A stretch of DNA of 64,000 bases. Origin: Anopheles merus. Lineage: Eukaryota; Arthropoda; Insecta; Diptera; Culicidae. The stretch covers positions 2,846,550-2,910,549 of the forward strand of contig NC_054082.1 of NCBI RefSeq assembly GCF_017562075.2, in the 5' to 3' direction. Positions 26,201-37,047 of this stretch are shown here, piece after piece. The first letter of the stretch is position 1, and each line of letters begins with the position of its first letter. A model generated the notes under the pieces. That model had not been told where the DNA came from. It searched no databases and was given only the letters and a program-made list of their open reading frames with translations. Both the position numbers and the translations under genes were made by a program.

Positions 26201-28945
26201 TCGATCATTTTTCCTACCTACCAAGGTTGATCTGCTCGATCTCCGGTGTGTGTGTGTGTGTGTGTGTGCATGTGAGTCATGGGAAGAAGATAACCTAACA
26301 CCTAGCATCCTATCCCAAGCACCCTTGGTCTTTAGTCATCCTGACGCAAGACTTCAATTTCTGGAAGATTCCGGTTCGTATCCGCCCGTATTGTAGTGTG
26401 GTGTGTGTGTACTTTCGGTTTTATCATCGTTTGCCGGCTATTACGCCGATGGAGGAACAGGTTTTTCTCCCTCCAGAAACACTCACACAGAGACAGAGAA
26501 ACGCGAGAGTGCAGCAGCAACCAGGGACAACCGGCGAGACCTCGGTCCTCGAAACAAGTTCTCCGCCAGCGTCTCTGCCAGCCAGTCACTACCACCACCA
26601 CCGCCATCGCCATCATCGATCGTTGGTACTTTTTTAAATCCAAATATGGAAGAATCTTTAAACGGAACGCCGTCAATATGGTTTGTTGCTTTGGGTATTG
26701 GGCTTTGGAGAGTTAAATCACCGAAGGTTCACTACCAGCACAGAGTGATATAGCCACTTGGCTGACGTGTTGCTCTCGAGGAGTTGTGTCCAATGTTTGT
26801 AGCGCTCTTTGCAATAAAATGCGCTACTTTCTTCGCCCTCTTTTCGCCCCTTTCCCCCCCCCCCCCCCCGGATTACGTCTGATCTAATGCTGTGTACGTG
26901 TGCAGTGTGCAGATTCCCTTTCCACTTTGTTTTCGATCGTCGCCTTCTTCGATGATGACATTCACAGCACGTTCTCCTCCACGTCTTACGTCAACCGCGT
27001 CAAGTGAAGTCGTACAGTTCTGGACACTTCTTACAGGGGGGGGATTACAGTGTACCGCCTTGCGATCACCATCGTACGCTTCTTCCTCTTCTTTTTGAAT
27101 TAGCAATGAAAGTGCCCGTTCCTCGCACCCCCAGACATTCCATCTCTCCAGGTTAAGCTCCAGGTCGCCAGCGCAGCGGAGGAAATTAGGAAAAAAGGGG
27201 CTGCGTAGGAACGGGTTGTCCCGGCAAGCCAGCCGCTGGTTAGCTATAATCTAAACGTTTGGCCAAAAAAGGGTACACGGAACACAACCGTCGCTTTGCT
27301 CTGCGTGGCCGTCCGACTCTCTATTCTATCCGCTGGCGACATCTAGCCGACGCCAATGGAAAAAGTACGCCTGACATAAAAGGCAACAGCAACATCCAAC
27401 TCCTCCTCCTCGTCGGGTTCCGGAGTTGCTCTCCCAGACCCAGGACAACCTCTCACAGTGTGTCTTCTGGGCTCACGTTTAATCACCGGAATGTAGCGAA
27501 ACAGCCGTGCGGGAAGGAAAAGCTCCGGTTTGGTTGCTTTTTCCCGTGCGAAATTGCTCGTTCATCTTCCACTCTCGCCTTCGCCCGTGTGTTTTATGGG
27601 AATTTCGAAAACAAAAGTAACGCCATCACAATCCGGCAATACCGGTAGTGTGGTATGGGCGCAACACGTGTGTGCTGCTAATTGCTGCTGGAATTAATTA
27701 GCACTCCTCTTTGCTCTGGGTCGGTCCCTAGGTCTCGCGTCGTTCCTGATGGGAAGTGAAATTCAACCACATGTTGTGTCGATCGATCCGAATTTATCGC
27801 ACTTGATCTTTTGCGCTCTGCGCGTCACCCAATTATGTATGCAAAGCTGGCGGTGGGGTTACTCACGACAATTTGCATAAAGGTGTTGATTGGTTTCGCT
27901 TTCGATTTGCGCTCTATGACGTGTTGCTTTATCTTCTAACTAATCTATTTAACTTAACAAGAGTGTTGAGAGGTTGTTGTGTTGCAAAGGATTGTTGTGT
28001 TTGTGTCCAGCAAATTAAAGCTTGCTATGTTGGCAATGTTTACAATGACATCAGACGCACATGTTGTTCTAATCGGATGCAATGCTGCTCGTAATGAGCT
28101 CCCAGCGGTTGCCTTGTCAATCATTGCTCGTAAATGTAACAACACTAGAGAGGAAGGGCAAGGATTACCATACGTGGTGAAACAAATACACACACACACA
28201 CACACAGGTGCAGGTGTGTCCTTGGTAGAACAAAAACAAATGCATTGCAAATAAGCGCTGTGCGGCTCGCTCCACTCCGTTGTCATGGTGATTTGAGGAG
28301 GGTCAAGGGTGCGGCGACATGTACACACACGCACTCTTCGTTACCCGTACATGGGCGGCTGTTTTGTTGTATCAAAGGAAACAGGAGCAAGCAATAACGA
28401 GTGTCTCTCTATTTCCGGTACTCGTTTCGCAGATCAACTCCAAGTACAGCGAGGAGCTGGCCGCCGAATGTCTGGAATGGATCAAGGAGGTGACCGGCGA
28501 ACCGATCAACACGTCCGGCGACATGGACAACTTCTTCGAGGTGCTGAAGGACGGTACCGTGCTGTGCACGCTCGCGAACGCCATCGAGGCGGGCACGGTG
28601 AAGAAGGTCAACACGAGCAAGATGGCGTTCAAGTGCATGGAGAACATCTCCGCGTTCCTGGAGGCGGCGAAGAAGTTCGGCGTGCCGCCGCAGGAAACCT
28701 TCCAGAGCGTGGACCTGTGGGAGCGGCAGAATCTCAACTCGGTCGTCATCTGCGTCCAGTCGCTCGGGCGCAAGGCGGGCAAGTACGGCAAGCCCTCGAT
28801 CGGCCCGAAGGAGGCGGACAAGAACGAGCGCCAGTTCAGCGACGAGCAGCTGCGGGCCGGCCAGACCGTCATCTCGCTGCAGTACGGCTCGAACAAGGGC
28901 GCCACCCAGAGCGGCATCAACTTTGGCAACACCAGACACATGTAA
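14299..28945 (+). CDS. Chd64: Chd64, calponin/transgelin-like actin-binding protein
   Basis: A small single-CH-domain protein of the transgelin/calponin family that bundles and stabilises actin; in Drosophila, Chd64 has also been linked to juvenile-hormone response complexes. Two coding exons, 14299-14352 (18 residues, MSTHRAPKSGFAAEAQRK) and 28433-28945 (170 residues), give 188 residues, the length I recall for the Drosophila protein. The CH domain spans about residues 22-130 (EECLEWIKEVTGE-like start, DNFFEVLKDGTVLC, LWERQNLNSVVICVQSLGRKA). The last ~25 residues, VISLQYGSNKGATQSGINFG and on, are the calponin-family repeat. Junctions are GT-AG (AAG|GTGAGT and TTTCGCAG|ATC), phase 0. The intron is 14,080 nt. 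The first exon is supported by identity to my memory of the fly N-terminus and by its CACCATG start context. Confidence 0.95.
17472..17495. repeat. GC-rich inverted repeat
   Basis: CCGGGCA and TGCCCGG form a perfect 7-bp stem around a 10-base loop inside the Chd64 intron. No function can be assigned. Confidence 0.5.
22409..22503. repeat. Nested inverted repeats
   Basis: AACTTATCAT (22409-22418) is the exact reverse complement of ATGATAAGTT (22494-22503). Inside lies a second pair, ACCATTA and TAATGGT. The rest of the span does not pair well enough for a miRNA precursor. Confidence 0.45.
24511..24536. repeat. (GGCT)n tetranucleotide repeat
   Basis: Six tandem copies of the CTGG/GGCT unit in the Chd64 intron. 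Confidence 0.85.
26246..26268. repeat. (GT)n microsatellite
   Basis: An uninterrupted GT tract in the Chd64 intron. Confidence 0.9.
26854..26869. repeat. Poly-C run, 16 bases
   Basis: Homopolymer C tract in the Chd64 intron. Confidence 0.9.
28188..28206. repeat. (AC)n microsatellite
   Basis: AC tract about 230 nt upstream of the Chd64 second coding exon, within the intron. Confidence 0.85.
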
Positions 28946-30245
28946 GGTGCTAGCGTGTGTGTGTGCATGTGTGTCGTAACAACTCGCCAGAACTCCCGGG
29001 GGGGTGTGTAGTAGTACGTTAATTCGACCCGAAAAAGAAAAACCCCTCTTCTTTTGGTGCGCATACCGACCGACCTAATCAAACGCGGGGGTGAGCGGGA
29101 AAAGGTCCAAAACACAGGAGGCCAACGAATTCAATCCACATTCCAGAAAGCTGAAAGTGCATTTTGTTACAAACGTAGGAACAAACGCAAAAGTGGGATA
29201 CAAGTTATAGCAATTACGTACCTCTTTTTTTAACAAAAGAAAAGTAAACGAAACGATAGCGCCTTAGCAAATGGAGAGACACTCTTTTTCCTCCGCCTTA
29301 GTGTGTGGCTCGTGCAGTAGTAGGACGGGGGATGATGGCACGGTGCCCGTAGCATTATTTACTAAACCGTGCTCTTCCGTGAGTCTAATATTATACACAC
29401 GTTTACCTCTACTCAAAAAAAAAGGTATTTTCCAAGCTTCCGTATCGTAGTCAGAGTCGTTAGCATTCCACAAACAAACAATATACAAACGAATAAGGAT
29501 ATTCAAACACATATAAAGATTAGGCATTGTTAACACACATTCCGTAGAGCTTGTTGAAAAGAAAGCGAAAACCGATATATATGAACGTAGATCACGACAT
29601 TCACAGTAGGAGAGAGGACAAATTAGGTAGCTAGCGTTTAAGGCGCGCCCCACACCACTTGCTAGACGGACGGCTAGACAGGCAGGCCGGAAACCATTAG
29701 GCGCGCAAGTAATTATACACTGTTGTATCGCGGACGCATCCCGCTGCTGTCTGCGACCCGCTCGGGAAGCAAAAAGGATGTGCCGTTTTCTGCCATGGTT
29801 GCTTAGTTTTTCCTTTTCGGTATGACCGAGGTTTTTGTTCATTTCATTTGACACATACACGACACGGGACGAATTAGAAGCGACTGTGCATCTCACTCTG
29901 GACTGGGTGCTTTCGCATATGCACTTTAGCTCGTAAATCGTGCTGTTCAAAATTAAGCATAAATATGATTTGCGATCAAGCCCTGTTGGGCACGAATGAT
30001 TATAGGAATGTGCTTCCCGAAGCCTACGGCATAAATTGTTTTTTTTTGAGCTCGCGTTTTTTTTTCATCCAGGGCTTTGAAACATTTATTTTTTGCGTTT
30101 TTCTTGTGTTTTAGTTTGTGAAATCATTTACCACGCACCGAAGGTCGTAAATTATTGAAAGTATACATAAATATATGTTTTGTTTAAATGTAATTGTAAA
30201 CGGATAAGTTATTGCCTAATAAAACAGAACTTTAAGAACAAAAAA
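28946..30245 (+). other. Chd64: Chd64 3' UTR
   Basis: The stretch from the Chd64 stop to just past AATAAA at 30219-30224, about 1.3 kb. It is A/T-rich toward the end. A 228-codon antisense open frame (29264-29950) crosses it but begins with TTG and shows no domain, so I treat it as chance. Confidence 0.6.
30219..30224 (+). terminator. Poly(A) signal AATAAA of Chd64
   Basis: Canonical hexamer 1274 nt past the Chd64 stop, followed by an A-rich and then T-rich region. It faces the convergent SDE2 gene. Confidence 0.6.
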
Positions 30246-30346
30246 GGTGAAATGTTTTGTAAATAATGCTGAAAGTACTTCGGTGGAGGAATTAAATTCT
30301 GCAGCACGTGCGCGGACACGTGCGAAATTCTTTCGTGTGATGCGTG

Positions 30347-30360
30347 GCGCCCTCTGTTGG
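30347..30360 (-). promoter_or_regulatory. CTCF-like core motif between convergent Chd64 and SDE2
   Basis: The minus strand reads CCAACAGAGGGCGC, matching 13 of 14 positions of CCASYAGRKGGCRS; only the S position differs. It lies between the 3' ends of Chd64 and SDE2. Occupancy is not shown. Confidence 0.45.
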
Positions 30361-30509
30361 ATTTTCCATGACACAAACCACTTGCGTTCTGTTGAGCTAC
30401 GGATTGGCGTTACAATTGATTTACAGATTCCGAAAAAGGTTAATATTTCGTTGTATAAATGCAGAATCTTTATAAAACTATCTGTGATTATCCTTCTTAA
30501 AAGTTTGTT

Positions 30510-30515
30510 TTTATT
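30510..30515 (-). terminator. Poly(A) signal of SDE2
   Basis: TTTATT on the plus strand reads AATAAA on the minus strand, about 150 nt past the SDE2 stop. Confidence 0.55.
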
Positions 30516-30667
30516 CTTCACAAGCTTTACACAATTACAACGGCAACTTTATGTACATCGTAACGTATATTATCGTCTGAATTATTCTCTACATGAGGGA
30601 ATATAGAAAAGATACAAATAAAAAAATGATGAATGATTTGATAAGAACATTTTCGTATGTATATATC

Positions 30668-31524
30668 TCACACCGCAACCAGTTTTCCCTTCGCCACCGC
30701 ACCATCACTACTCTCGTCCGTCGAATCGTCATCCGTCTCGCTGGAGGAACTCAGATCTCCCACGCCTAACCACAGAGCGCCTTTCTTCGCTGGTGCCTTC
30801 TTGGACTTCGTATCCGGCAGCTTCCTTTTGCGACTGTCTTTGGCCAGAGTGTCAGCTGTTGCCGTCTTGGCTGTTGCAGCCACTTCAGCCGTCACTGCAT
30901 CCTTCACCGCCTGTTCCATCTCCAGCACGATTGCCTTCTGCAATCCCTCCTCGATCGCTTCGTCGGCCGCCACAACCAGCTCACTCCGGGCGTGCTCGTA
31001 CTCTTTATCGTGAAACTCGTGCTTCGGCTTGGACAGCAGCTTCGCAATCTTTCGTTCCGCCTTGACCCGCTCATTGTCTTCCGCCTCCTGTTGCTTCTCC
31101 AGGTACGCTTTGAGCCGTTTCTCCTCGTTGATATCGCGCAGTCGGCGTCCACTCAGGTCCCGGCAAGCCTCTCGGTTGGTGGTTTTCTCGATCTGTGCAC
31201 CGATGGCTCGCAGCATCGAACCGAAACCACCCTTTCCGCCCGGAAGTCGCTCGCAGACGCGCAGCGGAACATCCGGAACGAGATTGCCATGATCGGCGGC
31301 TGATACACGGCGTCCGTTCTGGGTGCAGTAGTACTCCGATGGTAGCAGACCCTGTGAAATAGACCAAAACGAGGTACCAAAGTGAATTTCATCATCTGCA
31401 GCAGCACGGACTGCGCACACGGTTTACTTACCGTCCAACGCTCGATTGCGAACGGTATGTTGCACTCGCCTTCACTTCCTACCGGCAACTGCAGCACCTC
31501 ACCACCGTATGCAATGGAATACAT
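30668..31524 (-). CDS. SDE2: SDE2, pre-mRNA splicing and genome-stability factor
   Basis: SDE2 is made as a precursor with an N-terminal ubiquitin-like fold. Deubiquitinases cleave it after a GG pair and the Lys-starting C-terminal part joins spliceosomes; the human protein also acts at replication forks. Two exons, 31432-31524 and 30668-31351, join in phase 0 with GT-AG ends into 258 residues. The processing motif GGKGGFGSMLRAIGAQIEKT begins at residue 69, so cleavage is predicted between G70 and K71. The strongly conserved NREACRDLSGRRLRDINEEK block follows, then a charged coiled-coil region (KAYLEKQQEAEDNERVKAER) and a basic, Ser/Asp-rich tail. Human SDE2 is much longer (about 451 residues); the C-terminal SAP-like region seen in vertebrates is not apparent here. 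Confidence 0.93.
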
Positions 31525-31830
31525 TTTGTTTTATTGTAGAAAAACGAATTAAATCTCGATATTCTTGCGAACGTAGTCACTATTTGTAAAGCTTTGTTTT
31601 GATTCCGCAGTTTCGTTTGGTGCAGGGTTCGTGGACACTTCACGAGTTGGACACTCCGTTGACAGCTGAACTGTCAAATGATTGCTGACATTCAGCAAAC
31701 GTCGGCGGGAATTCAAACACTTCAGCAAACCGTTGAATGTGGAACAAAACTCACATGCCTTCATAATGGAAAACACATCTTTATATTGATAATTTAAAAT
31801 AAAAACACACAAACCAACGCTGCTGCTGCT
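31525..31830 (-). promoter_or_regulatory. SDE2: SDE2 promoter and 5' UTR region
   Basis: This is the gap between the SDE2 start and the probable ens poly(A) site. It holds an inverted pair, TTGACAG (31659-31665) and CTGTCAA (31671-31677), 135-153 nt ahead of the start codon, like the elements ahead of SUCLG1 and mRpL20. A 71-codon ATG frame (stop 31549, ATG 31764) spans these motifs and is probably chance. Confidence 0.5.
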
Positions 31831-31837
31831 GCTGCTG
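31820..31837. repeat. (CTG)6 trinucleotide repeat
   Basis: Six CTG units between the ens 3' end and SDE2; not in a supported coding frame. Confidence 0.85.
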
Positions 31838-31853
31838 TTTGTTAAATAGGATT

Positions 31854-31863
31854 TTTATTTATT
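31854..31863 (-). terminator. ens: Overlapping poly(A) signals, probable ens 3' end
   Basis: The minus strand reads AATAAATAAA, two overlapping canonical hexamers. It is the last strong signal before the SDE2 gene, so the distal ens transcript probably ends near 31.83 kb. Proximal signals may also be used. Confidence 0.45.
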
Positions 31864-33011
31864 CCTCATATACCTCAGGTTGATGTAAAGCATTTATTAC
31901 AAGCGATTATATGGTTCCAAATTGTTTCTCACCCCAATTTGCATTCGCTACAATTTTCCTCCCGCGAAACTGTCACAATCGCTCATTTCTATTACTTTTC
32001 ACAGCTTTTGGAAATATACCTTGTTTCACGCGTTCATTTCTCCACCCTCGCCCCGCCAAACCGCCATACAATAAGAACAATCTCTCCGGTTTAGTAGTTG
32101 GTTGTGTATTAATGCTGCTATATAGCGCAATTAGTTGATTCGATCGATTATTGATTTGAGATGTAATAAACGCGTTCATTAAGCAGTTTATCCAAATTCT
32201 TCAAAAACTTTTGCATACGTGCGTTGAAGCTTTATTGTTGTCGTTCTTTTTGCTAAGTTCTCTGTTTTTCCCTCCTTTTCAGTTTATTGGTAACTTTTCA
32301 CAGTTTTTGATTGTTGATCTACTACTACTCCAGCATTCCAGCAAATGTTCCATGTTTCATCGATCTAAAAAAAAAAGGTGAATAAAAACTTAAAAGTAAA
32401 ATCATAAAAACACAAACAAAGGAAAACCATATTCTGTTACTATTCTTCTGATTTTATTGCAAAAAAGAATAAGATAAAGAGAAAAAAAACATTATCATTG
32501 GAAAACATACAGTTGAATAATTTAACTTTACTCTCCTTCGCTCTCTCTCTCTCTCTCTTCTCTCGTTTTATTCTTTCCTGCTTTCTTTTCTCTCTCTCTA
32601 GCAGTTTTGACTTTTATTTTGTCCTATTTGCTTCTTCCTCTGGTCCTTGCCACTCTCGTCCTGTTGCTGACTTTTGTTTGCTGTTAAAAGAACGAAAGAA
32701 ACAATTACAACTCCTCCCTTCCTCCTTCGCTACACTCTACACCGAACACCGAACACCGGGGCAAGCCAAGGTTCCAAAAAGGCAAAGAAGTAACTCCTTG
32801 TGTGTGTGGTACATATAAATTAACACATTTATTTGTAGGATTAGTTTTAAACTAGACTGTACGCGCGTGTATCTTTCTCTCTGTGAGTGTGAGTGTGTAC
32901 CTTTTTGCTTTTCTTTTTTTGTGGGTGTAAGCTGTTAGTTATTCGCTGCAATGGGTTTCTCCGCCATTTGTTCCTGCTCTGGTGGGAGGAACGCCGGCTT
33001 CACCCTTTTTG

Positions 33012-33013
<2 letters not shown>

Positions 33014-33085
<72 letters not shown>
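33014..33085. repeat. (CT)36 microsatellite
   Basis: A 72-nt perfect CT tract, the longest simple repeat in the window. If the ens 3' UTR spans it, the RNA carries (AG)36. Confidence 0.95.
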
Positions 33086-33087
<2 letters not shown>

Positions 33088-34783
33088 AGTAAACGTGTGA
33101 ATGTTTCATTGTGTGTGCTTTATGTGTTTTATGTGTTTTCTTGTGTGGATGTTTACAAAGGACACTCTCATCCTCAGCACAATTTGTTTTGTTTTATACA
33201 TCATAATTTAACAGATTAGAATACTAGGATTATCTCTCTCCCTCTCTGGCTTCGCGCTTCCTTTCTCTCTGCCGTACATTCACCACACATTCATGCTATT
33301 TATATTCCGGCTAAAGGGCTTTTCCAAGGCCTGCTTCGTATCCTTTTTTTTACCATTACTTCTAACGTGTGCAAAAGGGGTCCTATGCAGTAAGCAAGAA
33401 CAAAGCTGCGTGTAATAGTATAACACTACCGCCATGTGTGTTTGTGTTTGTATTGCACCACTTCTGCTCCAAATGGGATCCTCTCGATGGTATTTTCTTC
33501 TTCCACCGGCGATCACAAACGATCACGGGACACACGAGGTGTGAATTAGATAGGTTTTGTTTTGATGTTGCTGTGTCAATCAGTTGTTAATTAAATAGTC
33601 AATTAAACCGGTACCATAGATAGAAGAAGATCGCCCGGCCCTACACTTCCTCTCTTGCGCGTTATCAAACACTGATGATTGGTTTCTTCCCTCTCTTATG
33701 CTTGTTGCATTTTTACAATCTACAACGCTTCCGCTCGGTGAAGATGGTTTGCACACCCTTAGAGCTCACCCTATCGCACCAGGATAGGAGGATTGCAAAC
33801 GTTCGCCGATGGCGCGCCACCGCTTGATTTGATTAGCTCTCGTTTGTTGCATTACTTCTGCATTTGCTAAAAGCACATTTCATGCCCTCTGTGTGTATGT
33901 GTTTGTGTGTGTTTTAATTCTCTTCCAAGAATGTCCAGCATGTCGTTACACGGTATCCATTTGCTTCATTTTGAATAAGTCTTTTAATGTTGATTTTTTA
34001 TTAGCTTTCTTTACACGTTTTGATTTGCAAATTACTGACTAAACACTGCGCGATTCACGGTACACCAAAGCGGCATTCACATAATGTGCCGCACAAAAAC
34101 AAATGTGTAGTTATAAGGGGGGATGATGTGTGTTCACAACAACACTCACTTCTACCTTTCTCTTCTCCCTCTCTCTCGTAACTGACTTATTCCTCGATTG
34201 AGTTGTAACTGTAGCACTCGTTGATAAAATGAAACTAGAAAAAAGGCTTACGATCGAACACGCTTAACTAAAGAGAGTAGAGAAAGGGATACATGGGGGG
34301 AGGGGGGGCGGGGGGCTTGCCTAATCTACGCAGCTACAAACAATTGTAGAACTACGCTCGGCGTGTGCTTTTTACACCTTCCAACCCTACCGATGATGAT
34401 GATGATGATGGTGTATCATACGCAAATAAATTATAATACACAATTTATACGCCATTCAAGGTCATACACTTCGACGGAAATGTAAGCAGACACGAAAAAA
34501 AAAAACAAACAAAAACGGAGAAAACAGGTAAGTTGTTGAACGTTTTAAAACATAAACTACCAACATAGTCCTATGCCTTACTTGAAAGGTAGGATGTGTG
34601 TGTGTGTATCGCGATGCTTCAGAAAGTACATGACACGTGTACCAAACATTTCGAACGTGCGCAGTAGTAACGGCCGATGCGCACTGGCCACAGTAGCGGA
34701 CAAAATTGGTTGCACATATTGGAATTATAATAAATTTACAATTTGTAGATTTTAGCTTACGTATGGGAAGTAGCATTACGGGT

Positions 34784-34802
34784 GGGGGGGGGGGGGGGGG
34801 GG
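34784..34802. repeat. Poly-G run, 19 bases
   Basis: Homopolymer G tract in the presumed ens 3' UTR; C run in the transcript sense. Confidence 0.9.
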
Positions 34803-36229
34803 AAGCGTGTATCTGTGTGTCTGTTTCCTTGTTCGTATTGTTCTAAACTATACACAGTAAAATTATGTTTCCCCTCAAACTGAGTTCGACTTGCTGGTTA
34901 CTACTGTACCTGGTGCGCAAGAGGAGGAAGTGGAGGAGTGCCGCTTTTGAAGGGAGTGTTTTTGAAGGTGTTCTCAAATAACGTGATCTGTTCATATGTC
35001 CTCAGTCAGTTTCGATGCTCCTATCATTATATCATCCCCTTATCATAATAATAAGACAATTTGTTTTTTTTCTTTTTTTATCCTGATGCACAAGTGTAAC
35101 TTCAGCGTGATAAACGTGAACATACGTTAGATATTTGTTTTGCCTGTGTTTTTTGTCTGATTTCACTTTTCATCATTCGTTTCTACACGCCTTCTACGCC
35201 TTCCGTCCTGTTGTTTCGTGCTCGTGCCTTTCTCCTTCCGCTTGCCGGCGGCCTTTAACCTTTAACAGCTTTTCATTAGATTTTTGTTTTGTTACCTATC
35301 CTACAGCGAAACAGAAACCTGGTGGCCGCGAACCATTTTTTGTGTTTTTTTTTCCAATCAGTGCCCTGGCTCGTGTTCCGCGCGATTTCGCTGCTTAGCT
35401 GGGGTGGGGGTATGCTTTCCCCTTACTTCACTTCTTCACTTCACATATATTAGCTATGTTTGACTATCGGGTAAAACACATCGATCGATCGGTAGCAGTA
35501 ATGGAACAATGTTGCCCTTCCCATTCACATTGGCCCGGAAGCAATGGCCGCTCGGGCGCGCGCACTCGTGCACCCACGTGTGCAACTGTTGTCGCGCAGC
35601 TGCTGCTGCTGTCTGGACGATCACTTCCTTCTTTTCTTACTGCTGACCATAGAGAGGTGTGCCACACGGATTTACAATCTTCTCTTCAGCCCGTCGGAAT
35701 TTGATTAGCTCTGCCACACGGGTGCGCACTTTTTTGCTTGCCTTCTTTTACACCTTACTCGTTCACAAGAGCGACAAGTCTGCAACGGGGGGGTTTGAGA
35801 GATGTTTTAAATGTTAGTATTATTGTTTTCAATTCCCTAAGCTACAGCAACATTTGTATGCGTGCAAGTTGACGAAGAAGAAGAGTAATTAAAAAGGAAT
35901 AAAAATAGCAAACAATTTTACGAACAAAGTACACATTAGCTACAGACGGGGAGGGCGATGTATTGGTCCCTCTCTCTTCCAACGAATATCATCACTTTAG
36001 TTCAAATAAATACGAAAAAAGATTAAAAGCACACTCGTTCTTTACAAACATGTGTTAAAACATGGCTGGTGGTATTGTGCTTACTGGAGAGGGCATTAAA
36101 ATGTTTTTTTTCTTTTTTTTTAATTAAACATATCCTTGGGAGATCACTCCATTAGAATCCGGTTAGAGACGGAGGGGAACAGGGCAGTACAAGCACCCGC
36201 ATCTGTACCTACTGAAAAGCTCTGCTAAA

Positions 36230-36450
36230 TTAGTTGATGAAACAACCCGTTGCTGTAGTTGATGGCGTTATCCCGCCACCGTCGGGTGTCGTCGTCGTGT
36301 CTTTGTCGCCACTCAACCACAAATAAAACCCAAACTGTGTGACTAATATAGACAGTGCGAGTGTAAAGAGCAACCGCCACCCTCCTGCCGGGCTGACCCG
36401 GACGTTCCGGACGATGGGTAAGTGCCCTTTTAGCAAGGATTTGCTACTAT
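36230..36450 (-). CDS. ens: Candidate alternative C-terminal exon of ens with a transmembrane segment
   Basis: A 221-nt minus-strand exon candidate. It starts after AG at 36452-36451, which follows 129 nt with no AG, and ends at TAA 36232-36230. Joined to a donor at 37056 (CGAG|GTAAAT) the phase fits (G+AT) and adds 73 codons, starting DSSKSLLKGH. Residues 26-46 of the tail, RLLFTLALSILVTQFGFYLW, form a strong hydrophobic segment preceded by three Arg and followed by DKD and a 25-residue Thr/Gly-rich end. This is the layout of a tail-anchored protein with a cytosolic N-terminus. I know of no membrane-anchored MAP7. Alternatives are an unrelated exon or a chance open frame in the 3' UTR. Confidence 0.4.
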
Positions 36451-37047
36451 CTTCAGTAGGATGGCAATGAGCAATTTACCCGTGGTGCCGGTCGCAGGTT
36501 TCGTGTGTAAAGGTGTTTCAGAGAGCCAATTCGTGATGCGTAAATGTGTATGAGGATGTAAAAGAAACAAAATCAAATGTACTAGTAACACACAAAAACT
36601 GAGGCACACTCTACGATAAAACGAATTGCTAAGCCTATACTACGAAACAAATTTAGCCCCTCGTGCGTAGTAAAAGAACCAAAATAACGGGAACATATAC
36701 GTTCTTCATACCTAGAACAACATCGAACATACCAAACATCGAAAGATAAGCAAATGCTACCCTTTCAAAAACTAATAAAAACCCAAAACAAATACCACTA
36801 AAATCCAACACGCTACACTAGTGCGAATGTGCGAATTAACAAAATGGAATGGAAAAATGGCACACAAATAATTTTCCTTCCACGCCCTACAAAGGTGCAC
36901 ACATGTGTAAGGATGAGACAAAAATCAAGAAGACAGAAGGCAGCAAAATGGCCAGTGCAGAACTCGGGCAGTTGGAAAGGGTTTTAATGCCGTCGAACGC
37001 GCCCCGCACTCGGCACTCGTCCTTCATCATCATCATCATCATCTGCC

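Larger units (their letters stand above)
14353..28432 (+). other. Chd64: 14 kb Chd64 intron
   Basis: This 14,080-nt intron has no nested gene I can support on either strand. Open frames inside are short and lack recognisable domains. It contains several microsatellites, a C run (26854-26869), a tetranucleotide repeat (24511-24536) and two hairpins (17472-17495 and 22409-22503). Such long first introns in insects often carry enhancers and alternative promoters. Confidence 0.6.
31838..36229 (-). other. ens: Probable long ens 3' UTR
   Basis: About 4.4 kb (5.2 kb from the first stop) with no supported coding exon, between the ens stop and the SDE2 promoter. It is A/T-rich with many pyrimidine tracts on the plus strand, including a 72-nt CT repeat, and several possible poly(A) signals. 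Assignment to ens rests on orientation and lack of another gene. Confidence 0.4.

Noticed and set aside
29264..29950. 228-codon antisense open frame in the Chd64 3' UTR
   Set aside because: It starts with TTG, has no recognisable domain, and crosses A/T-rich UTR sequence; most likely chance.
31549..31764. 71-codon minus-strand frame just upstream of SDE2
   Set aside because: It overlaps promoter-like motifs at the distance seen ahead of other genes here, and has no recognisable family. A dicistronic arrangement with SDE2 remains possible but unsupported.
36230..36436. Treating the transmembrane frame as a separate small gene starting at TTG
   Set aside because: There is no ATG in the frame; it only makes sense as a spliced exon, as reported in the ens finding.
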